A DNA stretch of 64,000 bases from Muriiphilus sp048268845 (GCA_048268845.1 JBLWUQ010000010.1:1-64000); one strand, 5' to 3'; shown: positions 43,460 through 52,570, counted from the stretch's first letter. The notes: generated from the sequence alone by a model not told the origin. Translations and numbers: made by a program.

Positions 43460-44731
43460 ATGAAGGTGGCGGTCTTCGGGCTGGGCTATGTCGGCTTCAC
43501 CGCGGCCTGCTGCATCTCGAGCGAAGGTCACGAGGTCGTCGGCGTCGACGTCAACGCCGACAAGATTGCCGACGTCAATGAAGGCATCCCGCCGTTCGAG
43601 GAACCCGGCCTGGCCGAACTGATGAAGAAGGGCGCTGCCACCGGCGGGCTGAGCGCCACCGAGGACAATGCCGCGGCGCTCGTCGGCACCGAGCTTGCCT
43701 TCGTCTGCGTCGGAACGCCCTCGGGGGCGGACGGCGCGCATGACATGCGCTATATCATCGAAGTCACGCGCCACATCGCCGCGGCGCTGAAACAGGTGCA
43801 GGGCGGCAGGCTGACCGTCGCCTATCGCTCGACCATGCGGCCGGGGTCGATGCGCAAACTGGTCGCGCCGATCTTCGCCTCGATGCTCGGACCCGCGTGG
43901 AGCGACCGTGTCGAACTTGTCTACAACCCCGAGTTCCTGCGCGAAGCCCAGGCGATCCACGACTATTTCAACCCGTCGAAGATCGTCATCGGCACCGAAG
44001 ACGGCCAGCCCTGCGAGGTGATGGAGCGGCTTCACGCCAACATCGACGCGCCGACCTTCGTGACGCGTTATGAAGAAGCCGAGATCACCAAGTTCGTCGA
44101 CAATTCCTGGCACGCGGCAAAGGTGGCCTTTGCCAACGAGATCGGCCGGGTCTGCCAGAGGCTCGGCGTGTCGGCGAGCATGGTGCACGAGATTTTCGTC
44201 GCCGACACCAAGCTGAACATCTCGCCCTATTACACCCGTCCGGGCGGTGCCTTCGGTGGGTCATGCCTGCCCAAGGACGTGCGCGCGCTGCAATACATCT
44301 CGACCGATATCGGGGCAAACACGCACCTGCTCGACAGCCTCCTGCGCAGCAACGAGGCCCACAAGGTGTTCCAGTTCGACGCCGCGATGAAGCTGCTGCC
44401 CGGCGAGGGCGCGCGGGTTCTGATGGCCGGGCTTGCCTTCAAGGCCGGCACCGACGACCTGCGCGAGAGCCCGAATGTCGACATCGCGCGCAAGCTGCTG
44501 GAGGCCGGGGTGGAGCTCAAGGTCTATGACAGCGGCCTGACACCGTCGCGCCTGCGCGGCCAGAACCTGGGCTATACCTACAGCTTCCTGCCGACCATCG
44601 ACGCGCTGCTGATCGGCAAGGCCGAGGCCGAGGCCGGTAACTGGGATCTGGTGATCGCCTCGAACGCGATGATCGGGCAGCTTGCGCTGCCGCCGGGCGT
44701 GCCGGTCCTTGCCACGCACACGATCTCCTGA
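43460..44731 (+). CDS. algD: GDP-mannose 6-dehydrogenase-like nucleotide-sugar dehydrogenase
   Basis: A 423-residue enzyme. FGLGYVGFTAACC binds NAD+; FVDNSWHAAKVAFANEIGRVCQ, the Cys in GGAFGGSCLPKDVRALQY, and GLAFKAGTDDLRESPNVDIA are characteristic of Pseudomonas AlgD (436 residues), more than of UDP-glucose dehydrogenases. It should oxidise GDP-mannose to GDP-mannuronate. With Ugd it gives two uronic acid donors. UDP-glucose or UDP-GlcNAc substrates cannot be excluded. Confidence 0.78.
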   Translation: MKVAVFGLGYVGFTAACCISSEGHEVVGVDVNADKIADVNEGIPPFEEPGLAELMKKGAATGGLSATEDNAAALVGTELAFVCVGTPSGADGAHDMRYIIEVTRHIAAALKQVQGGRLTVAYRSTMRPGSMRKLVAPIFASMLGPAWSDRVELVYNPEFLREAQAIHDYFNPSKIVIGTEDGQPCEVMERLHANIDAPTFVTRYEEAEITKFVDNSWHAAKVAFANEIGRVCQRLGVSASMVHEIFVADTKLNISPYYTRPGGAFGGSCLPKDVRALQYISTDIGANTHLLDSLLRSNEAHKVFQFDAAMKLLPGEGARVLMAGLAFKAGTDDLRESPNVDIARKLLEAGVELKVYDSGLTPSRLRGQNLGYTYSFLPTIDALLIGKAEAEAGNWDLVIASNAMIGQLALPPGVPVLATHTIS

Positions 44732-44743
44732 CGGGCCGGGTCG

Positions 44744-46072
44744 ATGAGCACAGGTGCAGCACTCCCCAAGGAAATGGACCGCGAGCGGGCCGAGACGCCG
44801 CTGAATATCCTCGTGCTCTACGGTCGGGTGCCCTTTCCGATGATGCGCGGCGACCAGTTGACCGTCGCGCATCTGCTGTCCTACCTGAAGGCGCGCGGCC
44901 ATGTCGTCGACCTGGTGACGACCGAGATCGACGGCTCGCTCACCGCCGCCCAGCGCCACTGGCTTGACACTTCCTGCCGCCGGGTCACGATCCTGCCGCA
45001 GTCGAGGCTGGCCATGCTGCGCGGGCTGATCGGCAGCCTCGCCGCGCTGCGCCCGCTTCAGGTCGGCCTGTTCAGCAACCCCACCGTCACCCGCATGGTG
45101 CGCGAGCGCGTCGAGGCGGGCGAGTATGACATCGTCTACTGCTACTACCTGCGGTCGGCCAACGCCGTTCCCTCCGGCTTCGCCCCCGACCTCGTGCAGG
45201 TCTATTCCGGGCGGCGCACGGCGACCTTCCTTGCCATGCAGCTTTCCCAGACCCTCAACATCAGCCGTATTCTGGAAAACGCCACCAGCCTGACGAAGCG
45301 GCTGGTCTTCGGGCTGGAATGGCGGCTCATGCGGCGGTTCGAGGCGCGGGTCTGGCAACGCTTCACCAAGGTGCTGCTGATCGGGCCGAAAGACGTCGAA
45401 GCGGTCGAGCAGGCCTGCGCGGCCGAGGGGCAGCCGCGGATCGCCAACTGGATCTACGGCGCCCACGGAACCAACGTTCAGGCTTTCCGCCCCGCCGACC
45501 CCGACGAGGTCGTGGCCGACCGCATCATCTTCTCGGGGTCGATGCTCTATCAGCCCAACGTGCAGGCGGTGCGCTGGTTTCATGCCAATTGCTGGCCTGC
45601 GATCCGGGCCAGCCGACCGGACGCGCAATGGCACATCGTCGGGCGCGACCCGGTGCCGGAGGTGCGCGCGCTGGGCGGTCGTGACGGGATCACCGTGACC
45701 GGAACCGTGCCCGATGTCGGCGCGCATATCCGCAAGGCGGCGGTCTGCATCAACCCGATGCTCGCCGCCGGCGGCATGCAGAACAAGCTGATCGAATACC
45801 TGGCCAGCGCCAAGCCGATCGTCGCGACCAGCGTCGCCAACGAAGGCATCCTCGCCCCCGACGGGCAGGCGCTGAGGATCGCCGACACCGCCGAGGATTT
45901 CAGCCGCGAGGTGCTGTGGCTGCTGGACAATCCAGCGGCCGCCAGCGCCCTGGGTCAGGCCGCGCGCAGCTTCGCGCTGGACCACTGGACCTGGGAGGCG
46001 CACTTCGACAAGCTCGAAGCCGCTTTCCATGACGCGCTCGCCGTCGACGGGAGACCGACGGTTGCGCCGTAA
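44744..46072 (+). CDS. GT4-type glycosyltransferase
   Basis: A 442-residue GT-B enzyme. N-terminal domain: LVLYGRVPFPMMRGDQLTVAHLLSYLKARGH. C-terminal domain: IIFSGSMLYQPNVQAVRWF, WHIVGRDPVPEVRAL, VTGTVPDVGAHIRKAAVCINPMLAAGGMQNKLIEYLASAKPIVAT, with the E-x7-E type sugar-nucleotide contact at GGMQNKLIEYLA. No membrane helix, so it acts at the cytoplasmic face. It extends a lipid-linked saccharide. Its 3' end overlaps the flippase gene. Confidence 0.88.
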   Translation: MSTGAALPKEMDRERAETPLNILVLYGRVPFPMMRGDQLTVAHLLSYLKARGHVVDLVTTEIDGSLTAAQRHWLDTSCRRVTILPQSRLAMLRGLIGSLAALRPLQVGLFSNPTVTRMVRERVEAGEYDIVYCYYLRSANAVPSGFAPDLVQVYSGRRTATFLAMQLSQTLNISRILENATSLTKRLVFGLEWRLMRRFEARVWQRFTKVLLIGPKDVEAVEQACAAEGQPRIANWIYGAHGTNVQAFRPADPDEVVADRIIFSGSMLYQPNVQAVRWFHANCWPAIRASRPDAQWHIVGRDPVPEVRALGGRDGITVTGTVPDVGAHIRKAAVCINPMLAAGGMQNKLIEYLASAKPIVATSVANEGILAPDGQALRIADTAEDFSREVLWLLDNPAAASALGQAARSFALDHWTWEAHFDKLEAAFHDALAVDGRPTVAP

Positions 46073-47255
46073 CCTGCTTCAGTTCCTGGCCGTGCAGATC
46101 GTGCGGCCGCTGGGACTGCTGGTCCAGTTCGCGATCCTTGCGCGTATTGGAACGCCTGACGAATATGGGCGTTTCATGGCGCTCTATGCTGGTGCCATTG
46201 TGCTTTCGGTCCTGTCTGATCTCGGACAACGGCAACTTGCATTTTCCGCGATGCGTTCATCACCGCCTGAGCGGCTGGGTGACGCTGCATCGTCCGCCTT
46301 TCAGATCAAGCTGACGGGCAGCTTGGTGATGCTGGTGTTCTGTTTCGCCACCACCGGCTTTGTCTTTGCTGACATATCAACTGCGCTTGCGGTCTGGTTC
46401 GTGGCAGCAACCGCGCCGATCGCCGATACATCCGCGAGCCTGTTGCGCGGTCTGAAAAAGCCGGGCACGGAGATCATTCTGGCGGTTATGGAACAGGCGG
46501 CACTCATTCTCGTGTTCCTTCTTGCCGAACCCCTTTTCGGGGAAACGAACCCGACAAGCTGGTTGTTCGCAATGGGCATATTGGGAGCCGGGCGAAGTCT
46601 GCTGCTGCATATCAAGGCACGCAAGGAAGTTGGCGGCATCGTCGTGCTGCGACGGAAACCTGACACACGCTATGTTCTCACCAGCATGGCCACGGCGATC
46701 AGCATCCTTGCCGCTGTCGGCATGGCGCGGCTTCCAGGCGTCTATTTCTCCGAGTTCATGGAAGGTGGGTCGTTCGCCGTGTTCGTGTCGTTCTGGGCGC
46801 TGTTCCAGCGATCCGAATTGCTCATGTCGGCGGTTATTCAGACGGCCTACCGGCAAGTCGATACACGCCTTGGCCGGTTCGTTGACAGCACCCGCCATGT
46901 CGCCTTGGCCGGGGCCGGTTTGGGCCTGGCTCTGTTCGCTGTCGCGTTCTTGCTTGCTCCGGCGATCACGCGGATATTTCTGGGCGCGAAGTATGTTCCA
47001 TTTTCCGACTACGGTATCGCTGCGGCAGGTCTGCTTGTTGCACATCTTCCCGCTTTCGGGCTGCGCACGGTTCTTCAGTATCGCCACCGCTCGCGGCCGG
47101 TCACCGTCATCTACTTCCTCGCCATTGTGGTTACGGTTGTCGCGATGCAGTTGCTGATACTGGACGGAATGGGGGTTGTCCTGCCCTATGCAGTCGCCCT
47201 GATGCTCGCCACCCTGGCGCTAATCTACGTCAGATCGAACGACAGGACGAGATGA
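46029..47255 (+). CDS. Wzx-like polysaccharide flippase (lipopolysaccharide biosynthesis family)
   Basis: A membrane protein of up to 408 residues with about 12 hydrophobic helices (FLAVQIVRPLGLLVQFAILARIG, LFAVAFLLAPAITRIFLGA, LPYAVALMLATLALIYV) of the MOP/Wzx type, which flips lipid-linked oligosaccharide units across the inner membrane. ATG 46029 overlaps the previous gene by 44 bases; TTG 46062, with GGAG eight bases before it and an 11-base overlap, is the likelier start. GC is lower than for the flanking genes. Confidence 0.8.
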   Translation: MTRSPSTGDRRLRRNLLQFLAVQIVRPLGLLVQFAILARIGTPDEYGRFMALYAGAIVLSVLSDLGQRQLAFSAMRSSPPERLGDAASSAFQIKLTGSLVMLVFCFATTGFVFADISTALAVWFVAATAPIADTSASLLRGLKKPGTEIILAVMEQAALILVFLLAEPLFGETNPTSWLFAMGILGAGRSLLLHIKARKEVGGIVVLRRKPDTRYVLTSMATAISILAAVGMARLPGVYFSEFMEGGSFAVFVSFWALFQRSELLMSAVIQTAYRQVDTRLGRFVDSTRHVALAGAGLGLALFAVAFLLAPAITRIFLGAKYVPFSDYGIAAAGLLVAHLPAFGLRTVLQYRHRSRPVTVIYFLAIVVTVVAMQLLILDGMGVVLPYAVALMLATLALIYVRSNDRTR

Positions 47256-48187
47256 TGGAACAGGCTCGAATTCTCTATATCATGGGGCGCGGCCATAGCG
47301 GAACGACCTTCCTTGACGTGATGCTCGGCACCGCTCCAGATGTGGAAAGCATCGGTGAAGTCGTTTCCGGGCTCAGGCGCGGGCGTGGAGAAATCTGTAG
47401 CTGCCAGCTGAAGGCGGGCGATTGTGAATACTGGCAGAAGGTCGCGCAGGACTACAGCGACCGCACCGGTGGCAGGGATCTTTTTCAAGATGGTGCATGG
47501 CTCTGGCGGATGTCGGATGTTCGCAATTTTGCAAAGGTCTGGTTCTGTGATCCGGACACACCCGACAGTCAGTGGAACGACTACAAGACGCGAAACCTGG
47601 CTTTGTTTGCTTCCGTCGCGAAAATCAGTGGATGTCGCAATATTCTGGATAGCAACAAGGAGTACTCCCGCGGGCTGATGATACTCAGGACCGACCCGAA
47701 TTCACGGGTCATTCACCTCCATCGCTCGCCGTTCGCAATCATCGGATCGCACTATTATCGTAGAAAGGAGAAGGGATTGCCCTTCAAGTTTCTCAAACGC
47801 GAATATTCACCTCAGTTCATGTTCCTGCCCGCCATGATGCTCACCGCATTCGCCTGGTCGGTTGCGATATGCCTCGGCGCAATCATCAAGATGCGTTTTC
47901 CCAAGCGGGTCATGCATCTGAAATATGAAAATCTTGTTGGCGATCCTGAAAGAGAAATAGCTCGGATTGGGAGCTTTCTGCAAATCGACACCACGGAAAT
48001 AACCAGAAAGATCGAGAAACTCGGAGCTTTCCAGATTGGACACAATCTCGGCGGGAACGAATTGCGGCACGAAGGCAGTTTCACGTTCATGCCCAACACC
48101 AAGGGACGCCGGAGACTCCCATGGCTCTACAAGATATTCGCGGCCCCTTTCACCCTTCCTGGCTACATCGTGCGTGCGTTGATCTGA
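47252..48187 (+). CDS. Sulfotransferase family protein of the polysaccharide locus
   Basis: A 311-residue protein (MMEQARILYIMGRGHSGTTFLDV). GRGHSGTTFLDVML is the 5'-phosphosulfate loop and VIHLHRSPFAIIGSHYY the 3'-phosphate segment; SGCRNILDSNKEYSRGLM lies between. A hydrophobic stretch (MLTAFAWSVAICLGAIIKM) may contact the membrane. Most similar in layout to Stf0/Sulfotransfer_1-type proteins. It may sulfate the exported polysaccharide. Lower GC than the flanking genes suggests transfer (32 G/C in the line at 47641). Confidence 0.8.
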   Translation: MMEQARILYIMGRGHSGTTFLDVMLGTAPDVESIGEVVSGLRRGRGEICSCQLKAGDCEYWQKVAQDYSDRTGGRDLFQDGAWLWRMSDVRNFAKVWFCDPDTPDSQWNDYKTRNLALFASVAKISGCRNILDSNKEYSRGLMILRTDPNSRVIHLHRSPFAIIGSHYYRRKEKGLPFKFLKREYSPQFMFLPAMMLTAFAWSVAICLGAIIKMRFPKRVMHLKYENLVGDPEREIARIGSFLQIDTTEITRKIEKLGAFQIGHNLGGNELRHEGSFTFMPNTKGRRRLPWLYKIFAAPFTLPGYIVRALI

Positions 48188-48263
48188 TGAAAGAACTTCC
48201 GCCACTCGAAGAAATTGAGTCAATGTTTGCTGGCAGGAACGCTTGTCCGCCGGAGGTCGAGAC

Positions 48264-48320
48264 ATGACGTGTCGCGGCCTACCCGAATGGCGGCGGATGG
48301 TCAGGCTTGCGAATGTATAA
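48264..48320 (+). CDS. Possible 18-residue upstream peptide coupled to the Wzy-like gene
   Basis: ATG 48264 follows a strong CCGGAGG at seven bases and encodes MTCRGLPEWRRMVRLANV, ending in TAA 48318-48320, which overlaps the ATG of the polymerase gene (48313). The polymerase start has no good ribosome binding site of its own, so a leader peptide with translational coupling is plausible. Confidence 0.35.
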   Translation: MTCRGLPEWRRMVRLANV

Positions 48321-49596
48321 AACCCTCTTCCTCATGGCCTGCTTCATGCCCTACATCTCGCCCGGCATCCCGATGCCGACCGAGGTTCAGCCCTGGGCCG
48401 CGCTCATGGCCTGGGGGGCGGTGGTCTTCGGGCTGGTCACGACCATGCGTCTGCGCGGCGATGTCTGGTTCGCCGTCATGGTGTTCCTGTCGATCGTGAT
48501 GATGGTCTATGTCTACCCCGAAGCCGAAGGCGGTATTCTGACGTTTCTTCGCAAGACCTTCGCGCTGCTCTTGTCGCTCGGGATCATCGTCTATGCGGCG
48601 GAGATCACGCCTCAGGCGGTGGCCAGGGCGTTGCGGTTTGCGGTTCCGGCCTGGCTTGCCTTCGCGCTGTTGCAATATGCCTCGCCGCAGGTGTTCCTTG
48701 CGGTGGTGAGCCCCTTTGTCGCCAATCGTGACCTCGTGATCGGCGAACGCGGGGCAGCGTCGCTGGCACCGGAGGCGACCGATTTCGGCTTCACCTCGGT
48801 CTATCTGCTGGTGATCATCCTTCTGGTCCGAAAGGTCCTCGCGAGCACCGAGGGCGGCGGCAAGGGTTTCGGGCGGGTCCTGATCCCGATGGCGATCCTG
48901 AACATCCTGCTATCCAAATCCGCCTCGGGGGTTTTCGCGTCGGTGCTGGTGCTCGGGGTGATGAACCTGGGCCTTCTGACCAGATGGCGCAGGCTGATCC
49001 CGGCGGGTTTGGCGGTTGTCGCGGTGGGTGCCGTCGCGATGCTGTTTCCCGAGGGCGCGTTCGACGGCATCCGCGGGTTTCGGGTTCTCTCCGACTTCAT
49101 CGCAGAGCCCGCGTCGATCTTGCAGACCTCCTTCGCGCATCGGGCGGTTCACAACATTGTCGGCGTGATCGCCCTGATCGAGTCCGGCGGGACCGGCCAC
49201 GGCGCCGGGTCGTTCACCAGTGTCGGCCCCCGGATCTATGTCGCCGAGGGCCTGGGCCATGTGCTGCAGCTCAACGACTACCACGTCGACGCCGTGTTCC
49301 GCAGCCTCCAGACGGCCGCACTCGGGGTGTTTCCGCAACTGCTGACGGAATACGGCGTCGTCGGCATCCTGCTCATCGTCATGGTGTTCTGGCGCGTGCT
49401 GGCAAGCCGCATGGTCCTTCGATACGCGGTCGCATCGTTGATGTTTCTCACCTGGCTGCAGAGTTTCCCGCTGGCCTATCCGATGTTCTGGCTGCTTGTC
49501 GGGTTTGCGGGAAACCGTTTCTTCCAGGCGGCACCGCGCGGCGAGCGGCAAGACGAGGCGGAGCCGAGCGCGGTGCCCGCCGGGAGGCACGGGTGA
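48313..49596 (+). CDS. Wzy-like O-antigen/exopolysaccharide polymerase
   Basis: A 427-residue polytopic membrane protein (ATG 48313; TTG 48307 is possible). It has about ten helices (LFLMACFMPYIS, GIIVYAAEI, VSPFVANRD), the loop SFAHRAVHNIVGVIALIESGGTGHGAGSF, with R-x-x-x-x-x-H-G like residues of Wzy/WaaL polymerases and ligases, and YGVVGILLIVMVFW near the end. It would polymerise the repeat units delivered by the flippase. Distinguishing Wzy from a ligase by sequence alone is uncertain. Confidence 0.75.
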   Translation: MYKTLFLMACFMPYISPGIPMPTEVQPWAALMAWGAVVFGLVTTMRLRGDVWFAVMVFLSIVMMVYVYPEAEGGILTFLRKTFALLLSLGIIVYAAEITPQAVARALRFAVPAWLAFALLQYASPQVFLAVVSPFVANRDLVIGERGAASLAPEATDFGFTSVYLLVIILLVRKVLASTEGGGKGFGRVLIPMAILNILLSKSASGVFASVLVLGVMNLGLLTRWRRLIPAGLAVVAVGAVAMLFPEGAFDGIRGFRVLSDFIAEPASILQTSFAHRAVHNIVGVIALIESGGTGHGAGSFTSVGPRIYVAEGLGHVLQLNDYHVDAVFRSLQTAALGVFPQLLTEYGVVGILLIVMVFWRVLASRMVLRYAVASLMFLTWLQSFPLAYPMFWLLVGFAGNRFFQAAPRGERQDEAEPSAVPAGRHG

Positions 49597-51296
49597 TCGC
49601 GCGTGCCCTCCGAACGCTCCACGCGATCCGGCACATCCCGCCGCAGCGTCACCTCTGGCGCGTCCTTCGGCGCGGGCAGCGCAAGTTGAACACGGCCCTT
49701 CCGGGGCCGACCTACACCCTGTTGCAACGCTCCGGCGCGGCCCTGCCGATGACGCCACACCCGCTCACCGCGCTGGCAGCGCTTCGCCTTGCCCATGAGG
49801 CCGAGGTGGCAACCGGCTGGGCGCTGTTGCCTGATGGCCGCCTCGAGGTGACGATCCACGGCGTCAGCGTCGCGATCCTGCCGGAACAGCCGCACCGGGG
49901 CCTGCCCGACGATCTGCCCTATCTCTGGCAGATGAGCCTTGGCTACATGGGATATGGCCTGAGCGCAGCCGCCAGCGACGACCCCGACGCGCGCCGCATC
50001 TTTCTGGCATTGGCCGAGGGCTTCGCCAGCGCGCAGTCCTGGGCCGCGCCCAGGGCGCAGGATCGCCACTGGCACCCCTATTGCGCAAGCCACCGGCTGA
50101 TCAACATGATCGCCGGGCGCAGCCTTCTGGAAGGGCGCGCCGAGGACCTGTCCGGTCTGGACCGGGCAATCCGCGAGGCGACGGCGCTGGTCGCGCGCAG
50201 CACCGAGCGAGACATCCACTACAATCACCTGACCAAGAACCTGCTCGCCCTGATGGTCAGCGCCGCGTTCCGGACCGGCAAGATCGGCCCGCGCGCCTTT
50301 GCCGGGTTTGCCAGGGCGGCGGACCGCCAGATCCTTCCGGATGGCGGACATGCCGAGCTTTGCCCGATGTATCACGCCCAGTTTCTGGCAGATCTTCTGG
50401 TGCTGCGGGCCATTCCCGAGCGGATGTTTCCGGCCAACGCGATCGACTGGCTCGACCGGCGCATCGCGGCGATGCGGGCGGCGCTGCACGCCATGAGCTT
50501 CGGCGACGGCGAGATCGCGCTATTCGGGGATTCGTGGCTCGGAGAAGCGCCGCCCGCCTCCGTGCTCGCACCCGGAGGGGCGCCCGCGGGGATCGTGAGC
50601 CTGCCACAGACCGGCTACACCCGGCTCGAAGCGGGCCAATATGCCGTCATCGTCGATCACGGGCGGATCGGCCCCGACGACAATCCCGGCCACGGCCATG
50701 ACGACGCGCTGAGCATCGAGGTCGCCGTCGCAGGCGCGCGCCTGATCGTCGATCATGGCGTCGAAACCTACACCGCCAGCGCCGCGCGTGCGCGCAGCCG
50801 CGCCCGCGCCTCGCACAATGCGCCGAGCTTCGCCACGGATCGCGGCATGGACGCCTGGGGCGCCTTCCGGGTCGGCCAACGCATCGGCGCGCCGCAATGG
50901 TCGGTGCGGCAGACCGGCGACTGGCTGGTGTTCAGCGGCATGCGCCACTCGCTGGGCCACGGGGCGCCAACCGCGACGCGGACGATCCATGTCGGGCCGG
51001 ACGGGGTGATCCTCCACGACCGCTGGCTTGCGACCCACGGCGCGGCGCGGTTCCTGTTTGCGGCGCACGCGGGCGAGGTCACGGTGACGGCCCTGCGCGG
51101 TGCCTTGTCCGACGCCGAGCAGGCCCGGCATTTCCCTGTGTTCGGACAACCCGAACCCGCCTTCGCCCGCCTCCTCACGCCGGAGAACGGCGAGGCGGTG
51201 CTGGCGATCACGGACGCAAGCCGCGATCCCGGCGCGATCTGGGCCGAGATATGCGCCCTGTCGGGAGCGACCGCCAAGGAATACCGCGCGTGGTGA
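49593..51296 (+). CDS. Heparinase II/III family protein (polysaccharide lyase-like)
   Basis: A 567-residue protein starting at GTG 49593, which overlaps the Wzy-like stop as GTGA; the longer frame upstream has no similarity. Residues 1-320 are helical (MSLGYMGYGLSAAASDDPD, HYNHLTKNLLALM, GGHAELCPMYHAQFL), with candidate catalytic Tyr/His. Residues about 330-567 show the Hepar_II_III domain: GHGHDDALSIEVAVAGARLIVDHGVETY. No signal peptide is visible. Lyases of uronate polymers in such loci trim or release chains during export (as AlgL does for alginate); this fits two uronate-donor enzymes. Confidence 0.85.
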   Translation: MIARALRTLHAIRHIPPQRHLWRVLRRGQRKLNTALPGPTYTLLQRSGAALPMTPHPLTALAALRLAHEAEVATGWALLPDGRLEVTIHGVSVAILPEQPHRGLPDDLPYLWQMSLGYMGYGLSAAASDDPDARRIFLALAEGFASAQSWAAPRAQDRHWHPYCASHRLINMIAGRSLLEGRAEDLSGLDRAIREATALVARSTERDIHYNHLTKNLLALMVSAAFRTGKIGPRAFAGFARAADRQILPDGGHAELCPMYHAQFLADLLVLRAIPERMFPANAIDWLDRRIAAMRAALHAMSFGDGEIALFGDSWLGEAPPASVLAPGGAPAGIVSLPQTGYTRLEAGQYAVIVDHGRIGPDDNPGHGHDDALSIEVAVAGARLIVDHGVETYTASAARARSRARASHNAPSFATDRGMDAWGAFRVGQRIGAPQWSVRQTGDWLVFSGMRHSLGHGAPTATRTIHVGPDGVILHDRWLATHGAARFLFAAHAGEVTVTALRGALSDAEQARHFPVFGQPEPAFARLLTPENGEAVLAITDASRDPGAIWAEICALSGATAKEYRAW

Positions 51297-52486
51297 GGGC
51301 GGTTTTCAGGCCCATCGTGGCACCGCTTCGGCGTAATCCGGGCGCAACGAGGCACGGCGCAGTCGACGCCGGTGTCCTTTCGCAAGAGCATACGGCGGAT
51401 CTGTCACATCCGCATGTGACCGCAGAGGCGCAAGCCGACAGGATCGAAGGTCTGGACGGGTTGCGTCTGGTGGCGGTCCTGATCGTCCTCGCGCGTCACC
51501 TGGACTACTCCGACAAGGTTCCCGGCGGCTTCGGCGTCTCGGTCTTCTTCTTCATCAGCGGGTTGCTCATCACCCGCCTGATTCTTGCCGAAGAACGAGA
51601 CCGCGGGCGGATGGACATCACTGGGTTTTTCCTTCGCCGTTTCATCCGGCTGATCCCGCCGCTCGCACTGATGGGGGCAATGACGATCCCTGTCCTCGCG
51701 TATCTCTACCCTGCTGAATTCAACTGGACGCAGATTCTGTTTGCCTTCGGCTACCTTGGCAACATCTTTCCCCTGCTCGTCGACTTTCACGGATGGCGCG
51801 ACGGGCTGGTGGCGTTCGAACCGCTGTGGTCGCTTGCGGTCGAGGAACACTTCTACCTGATGCTGCCTCTCGTCCTGCTGATCACCCGCTCGATGCGGGC
51901 ACGGATCTGGGTCGTCTTTCTGGCCGGTTGTCTGGGACCATTGGCCCTTCGCGCCTATGCGGTGTTCAGCCTTCCGCCCGATCTCGCCGATGCCTTCAAC
52001 TACCGGTTCACCTTCACGCGGATCGACGCGATGGGCTGGGGCGTGTTGCTGACCCTGCTGCTGCACGCCAGATGGCTGCGGGCCGAAGTTCTCTCCAGAC
52101 ACGGCCACCTCCTGCTCTGGGGCGGGGCGGCGCTTTCGGTGCTGTCGATGGTTCATTGGAGTGTCGATTACGAAATCGCGTGGAAATACACGCCACAGAC
52201 AATCGCGATTGGCATGGGCGTCGCTGCTCTGGTTTTTGCCGAGAACCAGCAATGGCTGCGGACGATCCTCGAACGCCGCTGGGTCCGGTTCTTCGGCAAA
52301 GCGTCCTACGAGATCTACCTGTGGCATCTTCCGATCTACCTGATCGTCCTGGCGTTCGCGGAGCGCGGGCCCGGCGTGACACTGCTGGTCAGCATCATCA
52401 CGCTGGCGGTCTCGGGGGTGAGCTATCTGCTGGTCACGGGCCTGGTCGCGCCGCTGCGCCGACGCCTCGGCTCACGCCGGTTCTGA
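51293..52486 (+). CDS. Acyltransferase 3 family membrane protein
   Basis: A 397-residue membrane protein, start GTG 51293 by the GTGA overlap with the heparinase gene. After about 45 residues the acyltransferase 3 signature appears: EGLDGLRLVAVLIVLARHLDYSD, then FFFISGLLITRLI, FFLRRFIRLIPPLAL, PLWSLAVEEHFYLMLPL and FFGKASYEIYLWHLPIYL, with about ten helices. It probably acylates (for example acetylates) sugars of the exported polymer. Last gene of the polysaccharide locus. Confidence 0.87.
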   Translation: MRAVFRPIVAPLRRNPGATRHGAVDAGVLSQEHTADLSHPHVTAEAQADRIEGLDGLRLVAVLIVLARHLDYSDKVPGGFGVSVFFFISGLLITRLILAEERDRGRMDITGFFLRRFIRLIPPLALMGAMTIPVLAYLYPAEFNWTQILFAFGYLGNIFPLLVDFHGWRDGLVAFEPLWSLAVEEHFYLMLPLVLLITRSMRARIWVVFLAGCLGPLALRAYAVFSLPPDLADAFNYRFTFTRIDAMGWGVLLTLLLHARWLRAEVLSRHGHLLLWGGAALSVLSMVHWSVDYEIAWKYTPQTIAIGMGVAALVFAENQQWLRTILERRWVRFFGKASYEIYLWHLPIYLIVLAFAERGPGVTLLVSIITLAVSGVSYLLVTGLVAPLRRRLGSRRF

Positions 52487-52528
52487 GGTCCGGCGGATCG
52501 CCGTCGCGATGCGCCCGGACACGAAGCC

Positions 52529-52557
52529 TTGACGTCGAAACGGCAGGGAAATAGATA
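52529..52557 (+). promoter_or_regulatory. Promoter of tRNA-Gly
   Basis: TTGACG (52529-52534), a 17-base spacer and TAGATA (52552-52557), 13 bases before the tRNA 5' end. Confidence 0.6.
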
Positions 52558-52570
52558 CTGCCGTTACCGA

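Noticed and set aside
48984..49592. Upstream extension of the heparinase frame by about 200 codons
   Set aside because: It overlaps the Wzy-like gene in another frame and has no family similarity; the GTGA overlap start is better.
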